Shown: positions 44,187 to 53,586, counted from the first letter of the stretch. The stretch: DNA of 64,000 bases from Bradyrhizobium sp. SZCCT0148 (GCF_018129985.1 NZ_JAFCKT010000009.1:186001-250000); one strand, 5' to 3'. Numbers and translations are program-made. The notes: generated by a model from the letters alone, not told the origin.

Positions 44187-44214
44187 AAATTCCTTGCCCC
44201 GGGGCAAGGAATTT
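44187..44214. repeat. Perfect 28-bp palindrome before the integrase gene
   Basis: AAATTCCTTGCCCC (44187-44200) is followed immediately by its exact reverse complement (44201-44214), no spacer. It is preceded by two direct TCCCACAA repeats (44161-44168 and 44181-44188). It lies 38 bp upstream of the integrase start, so it may be an operator, an arm-type recombinase site or a terminator for transcription entering the island. Confidence 0.85.
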
Positions 44215-44251
44215 CCCGGGTTTGCGGCGGTAGCTCAAAGAACGTTCACAG

Positions 44252-45556
44252 ATGCCAAAACTGACAGACAGCGCCATCAAAGCAGCGAAGTGCCCACCCG
44301 CCAAAGATCGTATCGAACTCGCCGATAGCTCATGCCCCGGCCTCTATCTGCGGGTCACCAAAAACGGCGTGAAGACTTTCGCGTTCAAGTACTGGTCTCC
44401 GATCCTATCAAAGACCGTGACACTGAACCTCGGTCAGTATGACGACATCTCGCTGACCGACGCGAAGCGGAAGGTCGGGGATCACCGGAGGGATATAGCC
44501 CGCGATGAAGACCCCCGCGCGAAGAAGCGTCTGGAGCGGAAGAAGGCGGCCCGTGCAGAGGAGCTCTCCTTTGATCAACTCGCCGATCAGTACATCGAAG
44601 AGTACGCGAAGCCCAACAAGGACTCGTGGAAAAACGATCAGCACTACCTGAAGCGTGCCCGGGCAGCCTGGGGACGATTGCCGGCCGCTGCCGTAACCGA
44701 CGACATGGCGGCAGAGCTATTGGACGAGATCGCGGAGGATGCCCCCGTGAGCGCCAACCGCACGCAATCAGTCCTACACAAGCTGTTCAGTTGGGCGAAG
44801 CAGCCTGGCCGGAAGCTTGTGCAGGTCAATCCGCTCGCTGATCTTGACCGGCGCGGCGGCAAGGAACAGTCGCGGGACCGCGTGTTGACCGACGATGAGG
44901 TCAGAACGCTGTGGTGGGGACTCGATCATCCGGACCTTCCGGCCGACCGGAAGATGGCGTTGGCGTTGAAGACGATCCTGACGACGATGGTCCGGCCGTA
45001 CCAAGCGGCACTGATGGAGCGCTCCGAGTTGATCGGGCTCGATAGCGACGACGCTCAATACTGCATGCCGCGACACAGGGTGAAGAAGCGCCGGGAGGTA
45101 ATCGTTCCCCTGTCTGACTTGGCCGTCGAAGTGATCGAGGAAGCCATCAGCGACGATGAGCAGACCGCGGTTTTCCCGTCGAAGTTCAGCGACGGCGATG
45201 TTCCGATCGCGCGGGCGTCCCTGTCGCAGGCCTTGGCCGGGAAGAAGAACGGAAAGAAGATCGGCGACAGGACAGAGGACCGCACGGGCATTCGGGCGTT
45301 TCTGGGGCTTGCCCATTTCACCGCGCATGATTTGCGACGGACAGCCGCAACCATCGCCCGCCGAGCCGGTGCTCCCCGAGCGGACGTGAAGGCGCTGCTG
45401 GACCATGTCAACGGCGATGTCACCGAGGTGTACGACAAGTACGACATGCTGAAGGAAAAGCGGCAGGTAGTAAACTTGCTCGCAAGCGAGCTTCGTCGAA
45501 TCGTCGGCGAGCGACCGATCATGGCCCACGGTTCTGACCAAAGGACTGCAGCATGA
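44252..45556 (+). CDS. int: Tyrosine site-specific integrase (P4/DUF4102 type)
   Basis: 434 aa. N-terminal arm-binding DUF4102 domain (MPKLTDSAIKAAKCPP, SCPGLYLRVTKNGVKTFAFKYW, NLGQYDDISLTDAKRK), core-binding domain around 105-200, catalytic domain with AHFTAHDLRRTAATIARRAG (HxLRR), DH in LLDHVNGDVTEVYDKYD and nucleophile Tyr in that segment. The first catalytic Arg region (TTMVRPYQAALMERSEL) is divergent but has an Arg. It sits directly inside the tRNA-Pro att fragment and would integrate and excise the island. Confidence 0.95.
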   Translation: MPKLTDSAIKAAKCPPAKDRIELADSSCPGLYLRVTKNGVKTFAFKYWSPILSKTVTLNLGQYDDISLTDAKRKVGDHRRDIARDEDPRAKKRLERKKAARAEELSFDQLADQYIEEYAKPNKDSWKNDQHYLKRARAAWGRLPAAAVTDDMAAELLDEIAEDAPVSANRTQSVLHKLFSWAKQPGRKLVQVNPLADLDRRGGKEQSRDRVLTDDEVRTLWWGLDHPDLPADRKMALALKTILTTMVRPYQAALMERSELIGLDSDDAQYCMPRHRVKKRREVIVPLSDLAVEVIEEAISDDEQTAVFPSKFSDGDVPIARASLSQALAGKKNGKKIGDRTEDRTGIRAFLGLAHFTAHDLRRTAATIARRAGAPRADVKALLDHVNGDVTEVYDKYDMLKEKRQVVNLLASELRRIVGERPIMAHGSDQRTAA

Positions 45557-45984
45557 CGCGACGCCTCTCGTAAGAGCCGTTGCAACCTCCGGTAGCTCAC
45601 GCGCCGCCGACGGGCTCTTTCGGATCGTCACCCCCAAGCAAAAAGGAAATAGGGCGCCTCCCGCTTAGGGTCGGATGCTCGCAAGCACGCGCGTGATATC
45701 GCCAGGCAGGAGCCGTTGGCATCTCTCCGGACGAAGCCGCCGCGGAGGTCCATGCCTTGCTGGATTCAATTGGAGACACCTGCCCGGAGTGCCTGCCAAA
45801 AGCGGTTGATGTAGAGACACGGCGCAAAACAATGGCACTGAGTCCCCTCGATCTCTGATAGCGGAACGTTAGCACATTCTTCTGGACTCTCATTTCCGGG
45901 CCACTCTCCGCTCCCTACTCTGGGCAGCGGTTAGCGCAGCAGTTGATTCCATCGTACAAAGGAGCGGGTTAAGAGGTTTCATGC
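45557..45984. other. 428-bp gap with a decayed coding remnant
   Basis: No intact gene. On the plus strand 45711-45859 encodes a plausible protein end (GISPDEAAAEVHALLDSIGD... ALSPLDL, then TGA) with no start and an upstream in-frame stop, so probably a relic. Confidence 0.4.
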
Positions 45985-47755
45985 ATGCTGCAACAGCCGC
46001 CAGTCCGGATCCAGCGCAAGTTGTCGGCGATATTGGCAGCTGACGTCGCCGACTATTCGCGCTTCATGCACTCTGATGAAGAGGCTACACATCTCAAACT
46101 GACGACGCTTCTAGCGGAGGCTGTCGAGACCGCGATCGCCGAATGGTGCCCGTATTGTGAAGAACACCGGCGACGGATTCCTAGCGCAGTTTCCAAGCGC
46201 GGTGCAAGCAGTCCGGGCTGCAGTGCAGTTCCAGGCCCGCATCACGGAAGTTACGACAGCTGACTAAGAAGACAGACGTACTGCTTTCCGAGGTGTCAAT
46301 ATCGGGGACGTGATCGTCGAGCCCGATGACATCTTCGGGGCGATGTCAACATTGCCGCGCGGCCTGAAAGCATCGCCGACCGTGGCGCCATCTGCATCTC
46401 GTCTTCTGCTTACGATCACGTCCAAGGCAAGTTCGGAATTGAGTTCACCTTTGGGTAAGCAAAATCTCAAAAGTATCGCCATGCCGGTCAGCGCATATAC
46501 GGTAGTTCAGGGTCTAACTCGGCGTCACGATTTGATCGCTTCGCGCCCGAAACCGTTTTGCCGCCTCACCTTTCCATAGTTATGCTGCCGTTCGCCAATC
46601 TTAGTTCTAATCCTGAACAAACCTACTTCGTCGATGGCGTGATTGAACCCCTTACAAAGGACCTGTCACGCATCGGTGGCTTGTTCGTCATCGACCGAAA
46701 TAGCGCCTTCTCGTACAAGGGGACGTCAACAGATGTGCTGTAGGTTGGGCGCGAATTAAACGCCCGTTACGTGCTTGAAGGGTCCGTGCAGCGCAGCGGT
46801 GATCGGCTTCGCGTGAACGTGCAACTCATCGACGCTGCAAACGGCAAACATCTTTGGGCCGAACGCTTCGAGACGCCCCTCGCCAACTTTTTTCGACATG
46901 CAGAACGAAATCGTATCGAGGCTCACTAAACACATTAGATGCCCAACTCATTATAGCCGACGTGCGACGAACGGAACATTCGCTTCATCCCGACGCAATC
47001 CTTTATATTTCCAGGGCACTGCTTCAATCTTCAAGGGTCTAATCATCGAGCACCTGAATGAAGCGCGCGGATTTTTCGATCGCGCCTTGGCATCGATCCC
47101 CGTTCTGTTGCGGCGCTGGTCGGCTCGGCGTTCGTCGATATCTGATAACCGGCGGCGAGATGTTAGCTGATGACCGGGCAGCGCGCTTCTCCGCAGCGGA
47201 AGCGAATGCGATCAAAGCGCTATCGATCGCTCCGAATGATGCGTGGCTCACCTGATCCTAGGAGATGCCAATATTTTTACGTGCCGCGCTGCTCAAGGCA
47301 TTCCTGAATGCCAGCGCACGCTGGCACTCAATCGGCAATTTTTTTAGCTCATTGTTATATCGCCTTCGCGAAGTATCGCATGGGGCGTGCTGCTGAGACC
47401 GAGGCCCACAGCCGTGAGGCTCTTCGCCTCTCTCCTCGCGACGTCTTTCAATACCGGTGGATGAATGTCGTCGGCCAGGCCAGACTGCAGATCGGAGCGG
47501 ATTCAGAAGCTCTCGGTTGGATGACCAAGTATTGAGGGCAACCGCATTTGTCCGCTCGCATATTACGCTCGCCGCTGCCTTGAGTTCTCGCTCGATTCCC
47601 TTGACGATGCTGCAAACGCGGGACTTGCGCTTAATCCAAGTTTCACAATTCGCCGCTCGCGCGCCTACGCCGCAAGCGACAATTCGATTTACCTTGCCGG
47701 GCGAGAGCGAAATTGTGCCGGTATGCGCCTCGCCGGGATACAGTGACGACTGATT
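45985..47755 (+). pseudogene. Class III adenylate/guanylate cyclase with TolB-like and TPR regions, heavily disrupted
   Basis: The start MLQQPPVRIQRKLSAILAADVADYSRFMHSDEEATHLKL is the standard N-terminus of rhizobial cyclase-TPR proteins. Frameshifts follow: the NTGDGFLAQFPSAVQAV segment is in a second frame from about 46155, ending at a TGA near 46261; NIGDVIVEPDDIFG and LPPHLSIVMLPFANLSSNPEQTYFVDGVIE come in further frames; an internal TAG stop near 46741 interrupts FSYKGTSTDVL*VGRELNARYVLEGSVQRSG; TPR-like relics (YRMGRAAETEAHSREALRLSP) run to about 47755. At least five lesions, so it is certainly non-functional. Confidence 0.88.
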
Positions 47756-47905
47756 TGGGTAAAACGAATAGACCGCGATGCTGTATCACCGGCGGGTTTG
47801 CCACGTCTTCCGGCTTGACTCAGAACCTCGCGATAGGGCCTACTTTATGGCTGGATAGTACCTGCTCGACGAGACAACTGCTGTCGGGTGAGGAGGGCAA
47901 TTCCT

Positions 47906-50900
47906 GTGGCACGCGGGTATCGCAGTTCAGCTAGGTTACGCCAGCCTGGCGCCCAGGGGAGCGTCCAGAATGCGCGATCTCAGGCGCCACCATTTAAATT
48001 TGCATCGCACGGTCTTCCCTCTTTCGCCAAGGGGGTCATCTCGCATGTTCACGACGACGTGGACATCTGGAAGGGTATCGAGACGGTCCCACGAGGTGGG
48101 CCTGATCTAAAACGGCAGCCAACCGCAACTTCCCGTCCACGCAACGCCAAAAGGGCCCGAAATCTCGCAACGGAAAGGAAATACGTTACAATTTTGCGGT
48201 CCGATCTGCATCGCTCTTCCGACTTAGTGACGGAGCTCGCGCTGGAGGAATCCATCGCGCGATTAGCACCGGCGCTGAAAGAAATGCGATCGGCCGTGCA
48301 TCAGTACGGAGGAATTGTCTATCGCGAGATGGGCGACGGGCTCTTCGCTGTGTTTGGTGCGCCGATTGCCGACGACCTGCACGCCGTTATGGCTTGCTTC
48401 GCCGCCCTGGAATTGCTGCGCCGAATAGATGCGCTTGGAGACGAAAACGTCCGCGTGCGGATCGGGGTGCATTCAGGCCAAGTAGTGGCGGGTCCCCGCA
48501 AGCTCGATTATACCCGCACGTACGATTTTGACGGACCACCATTAATTTTAGCCGAGCGCCTGCAGGCAATTGCAGACCCGGGCCAGGCCCTGGCATCTCG
48601 GGATTGTCGGGCATTAGCTGAAGGCTATATTCGGTTTGGAGTTGGACAGGCGCACGCTTTGAAGGGCTTCGCGCGTCCCGTAATCGTTCATCCGATCGAA
48701 GGTATCGACGAGCTTTCAAAATGGCAGGTTGTCTTGGGGCGTGGTACCGCCGCATTTGTCGGCCGTGAACTAGAACAGGAGCACTTGCTCACGCTTGCCC
48801 AGGCTACTACAGACGGTTCGAGCCGCAATGCAATTGTTTACGGCGAGGCGGGCGTAGGAAAATCGCGACTTGTTCGCGAGGTTTTGCGCCTCCTCCATCA
48901 ACGTGGCTGGCAATCAATGGAGGTGGAGTGCAGCCCCATTGTAGGACATTCGCCTTTTTCCCTTTTAAGGAGTACACTAAGCGTCGCAATCTCCGCCTTG
49001 GGCAATTTAGAGATCGCAGCGCTCAAAACCGATCTGCCTATTGCCCAACTTAACGCAATGCGGATTGTTCTCGATGGAGCGGCCGCCGATACGCTTCCAG
49101 ATTGGGCCAAGCTGCCCGCGCGCGCGCGCGAACGCGCTATTGTTGATATGGCGTGCGCAGTCGTGGCGCGGCGGATCGAACAGAAGCCTACGTTGTTCCT
49201 CATTGAGGACGTGCAATGGGCAGACGAGGCCAGCGCCCCAGCACTCAAAGCGATCATGGACTTTGCTAAAAGCAACAAGTTGTTCGTGCTGACGACCGCT
49301 CGAATAGGAGATCTGCCGGCTTGGATTGAACGCGCATCGGACGAACAAATTGCGTTGACGCCGTTGAAGCACGATGCCGGCATTGCCATGCTCGACCAAT
49401 TGCTTGGTAGATCGCCTCGCCTCCAGCCGCTGAAAACACGAATTCTCGAGCACACGGGTGCGATGCCGCTATTTATAGAAGAGGTTTGCCGAGGATTGGT
49501 CGAGGCAGGAAAACTAACCGGCGGATGGGGCCAATTTGAGCCAGCACTTGAAGAGGCGGCGCTTGGTGTCCCTCTAACGGTCCAGGGCGTGATAGCGAGT
49601 CGGATCGACCGGCTTTCACTGCGCGAGAAGCGGTTCCTACAGGTGGCGGCCGCGATCGGCCCAAAGCCGCAGAGCCATTTGTTGAGAGCTGTCAGCGGTG
49701 CCAAGGAAACAATCTTTCATCAGATGCTTACAGCCCTTTTTGCCGCTGGTATGCTGGTTGGATCGTTGGATACCACTCGGAGCGAAATCTCGTTCCCGCA
49801 CGAGTGTGTGCGCCAGGTCACCTACGACGCCACGCTCGAGTCAGAACGAGTAAAACTGCATAAGCGTATTCTCAGGCAACTGGAATTGGAAGCACCGGCC
49901 ACAGGTGAGGCCAGCGCGAACGATTTAGCGGCGTTGATGGTTCATCACGCCGTTCAAGCCAAGGAGTGGGCGCGTGCGGCCGAACTGTCTACGGCAGTAG
50001 CCCGGCAGTGCTTTAGCCAGTCCGCCTTTGCCGATGCAAAGAGATATTTTGAGCTTGCGATGTCGTCCGTCGATAACCTGCCTCCTTCGTCCTCGCGCGA
50101 AGCAATTGCGATCGACCTACGAATCGAGTCGCGTATGGCATATGGCAATTTGGGAATGGTGAGTCGTTGGCTGGATCTTGCGGTCGAAGCTGAGGCCCGC
50201 GCCGTGGCCGCCAGCGACCGGATGCGCCGCGTTCCCGCACTGGCCATGCGTGCAGCCGCGTTGAACTTCTGTGGTGTGCCCACCCAAGCCGTTGAGGTTG
50301 GGCTATTGGCCGTGCGAGAAGCTGCGGCGAGCGGGCACCAAGGGTGGCTGGCATATGCCGAATATGGCTTAGGCCAAGCTCATTACGTGGCTGGCAACTA
50401 CGTCGAAGCCGTGAGGACACTCGAACAGGCCTACAAGCGTTTTCATATTGAGGGGGCCGCTCCACCGCCCGGCGGCGGTGCTGCTCAAGCCGCACTGCTC
50501 ACTTGCATGATGATCTGCGTCAGCAATGCGGCGCTCGGCCATAATGAAGGTGTTGTTGCGGCGCAGGCGCGGGCGGATGCAATTGCTCAAGAATCGTCAG
50601 CGCCTGCGGCGGCAATCGCGGCGGGTTTTAGTCGTGGAGTACTGATGTTGTCGAAAGCTGATATCAAGGCTGCGGAGGAGACGCTAACAAGCTCTCTCAA
50701 GTTGGCCAGGCAGCATGAATTTCATCTTTTCATACCCGTTCTTGCCAATCAACAAGGATACGCACTCTTACAGCTTGGCCGAATCGACGATGCACGCGAT
50801 GCATTTTCGACGGCGCGTGATGAGGCCGAATATCTTGGTCACAAGTCCGCAGAACTCCGCTCGAAGCTCGGTCTGGTGCTCTGCGACGCGACGTTTGCGC

Positions 50901-51166
50901 TTAAGCTCGAAGCAGCGCTTGAGGCAACTATCTACATTGAGCACAGTTGCCGACAAGGCGGGTATCAGCCATTAGAATTAGAAGCACTTCTCATCAAGGG
51001 CGCGTTGCTTGAAGCATTGGGAGAAGACGCCACCGCGTGTCGGACGGCCGCCGAGCGCATGGTAACTCTTATCGGCGCTTTCGGTATCAAGCGCGATGTT
51101 TGCCGAATGCTGGCGCGGGTATTCGGTAAAGAAACTTCAAATGTTCTTGGAGACGATAGCATCTGA
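47906..51166 (+). CDS. Cyclase-homology domain / AAA ATPase / TPR multidomain protein
   Basis: About 1,086 aa. After an unusual ~90-residue N-terminus comes a cyclase homology domain (ERKYVTILRSDLHRSSDL, GGIVYREMGDGLFAVFGAP, VRVRIGVHSGQVVAG) that keeps both metal-binding Asp positions; then a STAND-like ATPase with Walker A (VYGEAGVGKSRLV, about residue 315) and Walker B (LFLIEDVQWADEAS); then ~450 residues of helical TPR-like repeats. No zinc ribbon is seen at the N-terminus. GTG at 47906 has AGGAGG 9 bp upstream; GTG at 47888 is possible. A Tat-signal gene starts 21 bp after its stop, suggesting an operon. Confidence 0.9.
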   Translation: MARGYRSSARLRQPGAQGSVQNARSQAPPFKFASHGLPSFAKGVISHVHDDVDIWKGIETVPRGGPDLKRQPTATSRPRNAKRARNLATERKYVTILRSDLHRSSDLVTELALEESIARLAPALKEMRSAVHQYGGIVYREMGDGLFAVFGAPIADDLHAVMACFAALELLRRIDALGDENVRVRIGVHSGQVVAGPRKLDYTRTYDFDGPPLILAERLQAIADPGQALASRDCRALAEGYIRFGVGQAHALKGFARPVIVHPIEGIDELSKWQVVLGRGTAAFVGRELEQEHLLTLAQATTDGSSRNAIVYGEAGVGKSRLVREVLRLLHQRGWQSMEVECSPIVGHSPFSLLRSTLSVAISALGNLEIAALKTDLPIAQLNAMRIVLDGAAADTLPDWAKLPARARERAIVDMACAVVARRIEQKPTLFLIEDVQWADEASAPALKAIMDFAKSNKLFVLTTARIGDLPAWIERASDEQIALTPLKHDAGIAMLDQLLGRSPRLQPLKTRILEHTGAMPLFIEEVCRGLVEAGKLTGGWGQFEPALEEAALGVPLTVQGVIASRIDRLSLREKRFLQVAAAIGPKPQSHLLRAVSGAKETIFHQMLTALFAAGMLVGSLDTTRSEISFPHECVRQVTYDATLESERVKLHKRILRQLELEAPATGEASANDLAALMVHHAVQAKEWARAAELSTAVARQCFSQSAFADAKRYFELAMSSVDNLPPSSSREAIAIDLRIESRMAYGNLGMVSRWLDLAVEAEARAVAASDRMRRVPALAMRAAALNFCGVPTQAVEVGLLAVREAAASGHQGWLAYAEYGLGQAHYVAGNYVEAVRTLEQAYKRFHIEGAAPPPGGGAAQAALLTCMMICVSNAALGHNEGVVAAQARADAIAQESSAPAAAIAAGFSRGVLMLSKADIKAAEETLTSSLKLARQHEFHLFIPVLANQQGYALLQLGRIDDARDAFSTARDEAEYLGHKSAELRSKLGLVLCDATFALKLEAALEATIYIEHSCRQGGYQPLELEALLIKGALLEALGEDATACRTAAERMVTLIGAFGIKRDVCRMLARVFGKETSNVLGDDSI

Positions 51167-51187
51167 TCAAATTTAGGGAGCAGGATC

Positions 51188-52540
51188 ATGAGCGACGACG
51201 AACATGATAACGTAGGTAAGCTCGATCGGCGAAGCATGTTGGCGGGCGGCGCGGCGACAGTTGCGCTTAATGGTCTACCTGGTTTCGCAAAGGCCGCAGA
51301 ATCTGGCACCATCGAGCCGCATTTCAACGTAAACCTTTTTGGCGCGGTTTACATGGATCCTCGATACCTGAACCGTTTCAATGGCCATACTTACTCTGCG
51401 GCAAATATCCAGAACGTTCAAACCAAAATTAAGCAAGCATTTCCGAACAGAAGCGATCTTAAATGGGGCGCCTATCAGAAATTGATTGAGCCCGATTCGA
51501 GTAAATGGGGAACGACTGCTGCTTTCAACAATTGGCTCGATCTCTCGAACGAAACGCGCGACGACCTAGAAAAACTTCCTGCAAAGTTTGCCAGGCCCGA
51601 ACGCGCAATGAACCCCTTCGACACGGGGCAAGTCGCTTCTAATCTGTTGGAGCACCTAGATGAGGTAGTTCGCATCGCTCTCTGGGATCACGCGGTGCCG
51701 TTAAAAATTAGCGTCCTCCCGAGACGCGCACGTCATCACGGATTAGTCACGGAGTGGGATACTGTACCGCCGCCTTCCGGAGTGAACCCGAACTTGCAGC
51801 TAAAAGGGCTCACCATTTATGTCCAGTGTCCACAAGGCGGTTGGCAGGGCTACGCCATCTGGCGCAATAGAGTGTCAACAAGTCAGATTACGAAATTTGC
51901 GGCCAAGTGGAAGGTACCTCAAGCTCCGATTCATCAGGACTCTCAGATACTTTTTATTTTCAATGGGCTCGAAAGTGTTTCTCGCCGCAACGCTACCGGA
52001 GGCATTTTGCAGCCTGTCCTGCAGTGGACTAAAACGGATGGCTGGTACGTGCGAAGTTGGTACGTCACCGCCGATTTTGATCCGGTGAAGTATCCCAATC
52101 TTCCCGATCTAGCGACTGCGGTCGGCCAAGATCATCTCGGCGATGAGAACCGTTGTTACTCCAAAGCTGTCAAAGTGAACCCAGGAGATACGGTCGTCGG
52201 CAACATAAAAGGCACAAAAGACGCGACAGGAAGGTACAACTATATTTGTCATCTGGAAGTCAATGGCCAACGCCAAGCGGACACCGAGTTGCGGTTCGAC
52301 GACATTCCGGAGTTGACTTTTGCAGTATGCGCCATCGAAAGCTATGACGTTGCACAAAAGCCAGCAGACAGACCTCCATACTACCCATCCGCTCCAATCA
52401 CGCTATCGTCGCTGGACTTGCAGGTTGACTCAAGACCCGTCCCCGCCCCGATCGCATGGAAGAAGAGCAAAAAGCTAGGTGGCGACTACACCGCAACCCC
52501 AAATGCGAACGGAAACGCAGTGGAATTCAAGCTAGTCTAG
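51188..52540 (+). CDS. Tat-signal exported protein, glutamic-peptidase (G1)-like beta-sandwich?
   Basis: 450 aa. N-terminal twin-arginine signal: DRRSMLAGGAATVALNGLPGFAKAAES. Residues about 230-440 look like an all-beta secreted domain: TKFAAKWKVPQAP, ILFIFNGLES, GILQPVLQW (Gln275), WYVRSWYV, VNPGDTVVGNI and PELTFAVCAIESYDV. This order recalls the G1/eqolisin peptidase sandwich (ILQTG...W...aGD...E) but the catalytic Glu position is not clear, so it may be a non-peptidase relative. GGGAG precedes the ATG. More AT-rich than the core genes. Behind the cyclase/ATPase gene. Confidence 0.8.
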   Translation: MSDDEHDNVGKLDRRSMLAGGAATVALNGLPGFAKAAESGTIEPHFNVNLFGAVYMDPRYLNRFNGHTYSAANIQNVQTKIKQAFPNRSDLKWGAYQKLIEPDSSKWGTTAAFNNWLDLSNETRDDLEKLPAKFARPERAMNPFDTGQVASNLLEHLDEVVRIALWDHAVPLKISVLPRRARHHGLVTEWDTVPPPSGVNPNLQLKGLTIYVQCPQGGWQGYAIWRNRVSTSQITKFAAKWKVPQAPIHQDSQILFIFNGLESVSRRNATGGILQPVLQWTKTDGWYVRSWYVTADFDPVKYPNLPDLATAVGQDHLGDENRCYSKAVKVNPGDTVVGNIKGTKDATGRYNYICHLEVNGQRQADTELRFDDIPELTFAVCAIESYDVAQKPADRPPYYPSAPITLSSLDLQVDSRPVPAPIAWKKSKKLGGDYTATPNANGNAVEFKLV

Positions 52541-52850
52541 CGCCAAGCAATCAATCTGCCTCAGCTCGGCACTCAGTGATAATTTCGATCGCATGGACGA
52601 CCGATGGCGCGACGAGCTACCTGAGGCGCCGTCGGAAGCTTCATTTCCGGTAGATGCGCAAGCTTTGGAGACTCCGGATCCGAAAGCTTCGGCGGAGGAA
52701 TTTGCGGAAGTGAAATTTGCGGCAGGGGCGGCAGCTCACCTTTGGCGGCGGTGGAATGGATTGCCACGGCCCTTCTGAGCAGGTTTTGATCAACGGCCGA
52801 ACAGCGAATGATCTAATGCGAATGCCGCAGCCGCTGCTTCGTCTTTTATT
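52541..52850. other. Gap without a supported gene
   Basis: About 310 bp between the Tat-signal gene and the RuvC-like relic. The minus strand holds only short, stop-interrupted continuation of that relic; nothing else is supported. Confidence 0.4.
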
Positions 52851-53211
52851 AGATTTTACCCCAACGATCTTTTGCCGCAGCCAGCATGTCAGGCTTTTTT
52901 GCATTGCCTTTGCGGGTGGCATGAAGCTTTACTTTGAGGAGATTGATCGTCGGTCAATGGAGCCCCGCCAGCTCGCAGGCGAGGACGGCAGCGCTGAGCA
53001 TGGGGAAGAGAGCCTTGACACGCCTGAATTGTCGAGAGAATGGCTCTTCGATGCAGACGCCGATGCAATCCGGTCCGGCGAAGCGCTGGACGACCCCGTG
53101 AACGCCGACCGTGCGGCTCCGAACTTCAAACCGAAGTGCCTGGGCATCCAATCCTCCATCGATGTAAACCCGGCTAACGCCGAACGTCGTCCCCAAGTCT
53201 ACTCCGAGCAC
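52851..53211 (-). pseudogene. RuvC-like phage Holliday junction nuclease, interrupted
   Basis: Start GTG at 53211 (TAGGA upstream): (V)LGVDLGTTFGVSRVYIDGG is the RuvC/RNase H-fold first strand with its catalytic Asp; DCIGVCIEEPF carries the second acidic motif. After LACELAGLH an in-frame TGA (52954-52956, probably a former Trp) interrupts the frame, which continues PTINLLKVKLHATRKGNAKKPDMLAAAKDRWGKI, the typical C-terminal GKGNAKK motif of phage RuvC-like proteins, then TAA TAA. One nonsense mutation and a shortened C-terminus make it a relic. Confidence 0.72.
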
Positions 53212-53226
53212 GTCCTAGCGACTCAA

Positions 53227-53403
53227 TCAACGAGCTTTGATTGATTTGCTCACAACGTAGAGAGGAAGCTTACGCGGGGCTTCGCGGATAAGTGATCTAG
53301 TCCCGCCCACGAGTTTTTCTGGCACGCGAAGGGAAACGGTTGGCTCACCGTAGAAGCTCGGCCGACCGAGCCGACGCCGCTTCACGGACTGAATTGCTTG
53401 CAT
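53227..53403 (-). CDS. Small basic DNA-binding-like protein next to the RuvC relic
   Basis: 58 aa: MQAIQSVKRRRLGRPSFYGEPTVSLRVPEKLVGG followed by a short basic tail. The GRPSFYGEPTVSLRVPEKL stretch looks like a ribbon-helix-helix strand/helix start, suggesting a phage regulator. It is 15 bp upstream of the RuvC-like frame on the same strand. In-frame start at 53445 also possible. Confidence 0.55.
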   Translation of the reverse strand: MQAIQSVKRRRLGRPSFYGEPTVSLRVPEKLVGGTRSLIREAPRKLPLYVVSKSIKAR

Positions 53404-53446
53404 GGAAGGAATAGTGAGCCGTATCGAGGTCGGCGTCAAACCCAAA

Positions 53447-53473
53447 GGGCCCCCGGCCGGGGCCGGAGGCCCT
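53447..53473 (-). terminator. Hairpin terminator behind the 28-aa sORF
   Basis: On the minus strand GGCCTCCGGCC pairs with GGCCGGGGGCC (one G-T pair) and is followed by CTTT, about 27 bp after the sORF stop. Confidence 0.6.
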
Positions 53474-53499
53474 CGTAGGCAGCTAGGGGTACTTCCGCC

Positions 53500-53586
53500 C
53501 TAGTGATGCCAGAACAGTGCGAGCAAGAGAATAATCGGCAGCGGGATGCCGAGCATCCATAGCAGTGCGCCTTTACCAAAGCCCAT
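53500..53586 (-). CDS. 28-aa hydrophobic small protein
   Basis: ATG at 53586 with GGAGG 6 bp upstream encodes 28 residues: MGFGKGALLWMLGIPLPI followed by ten residues ending ALFWHH and a TAG stop. A single transmembrane helix with two Pro near the middle. Strong ribosome site plus downstream hairpin make this a convincing real gene. I recall near-identical mini-proteins in rhizobial genomes; function unknown. Confidence 0.78.
   Translation of the reverse strand: MGFGKGALLWMLGIPLPIILLLALFWHH

Noticed and set aside
52717..53244. Plus-strand 175-codon frame
   Set aside because: It is antisense to the RuvC-like relic, whose motifs are recognisable on the minus strand; the plus frame shows no family features.
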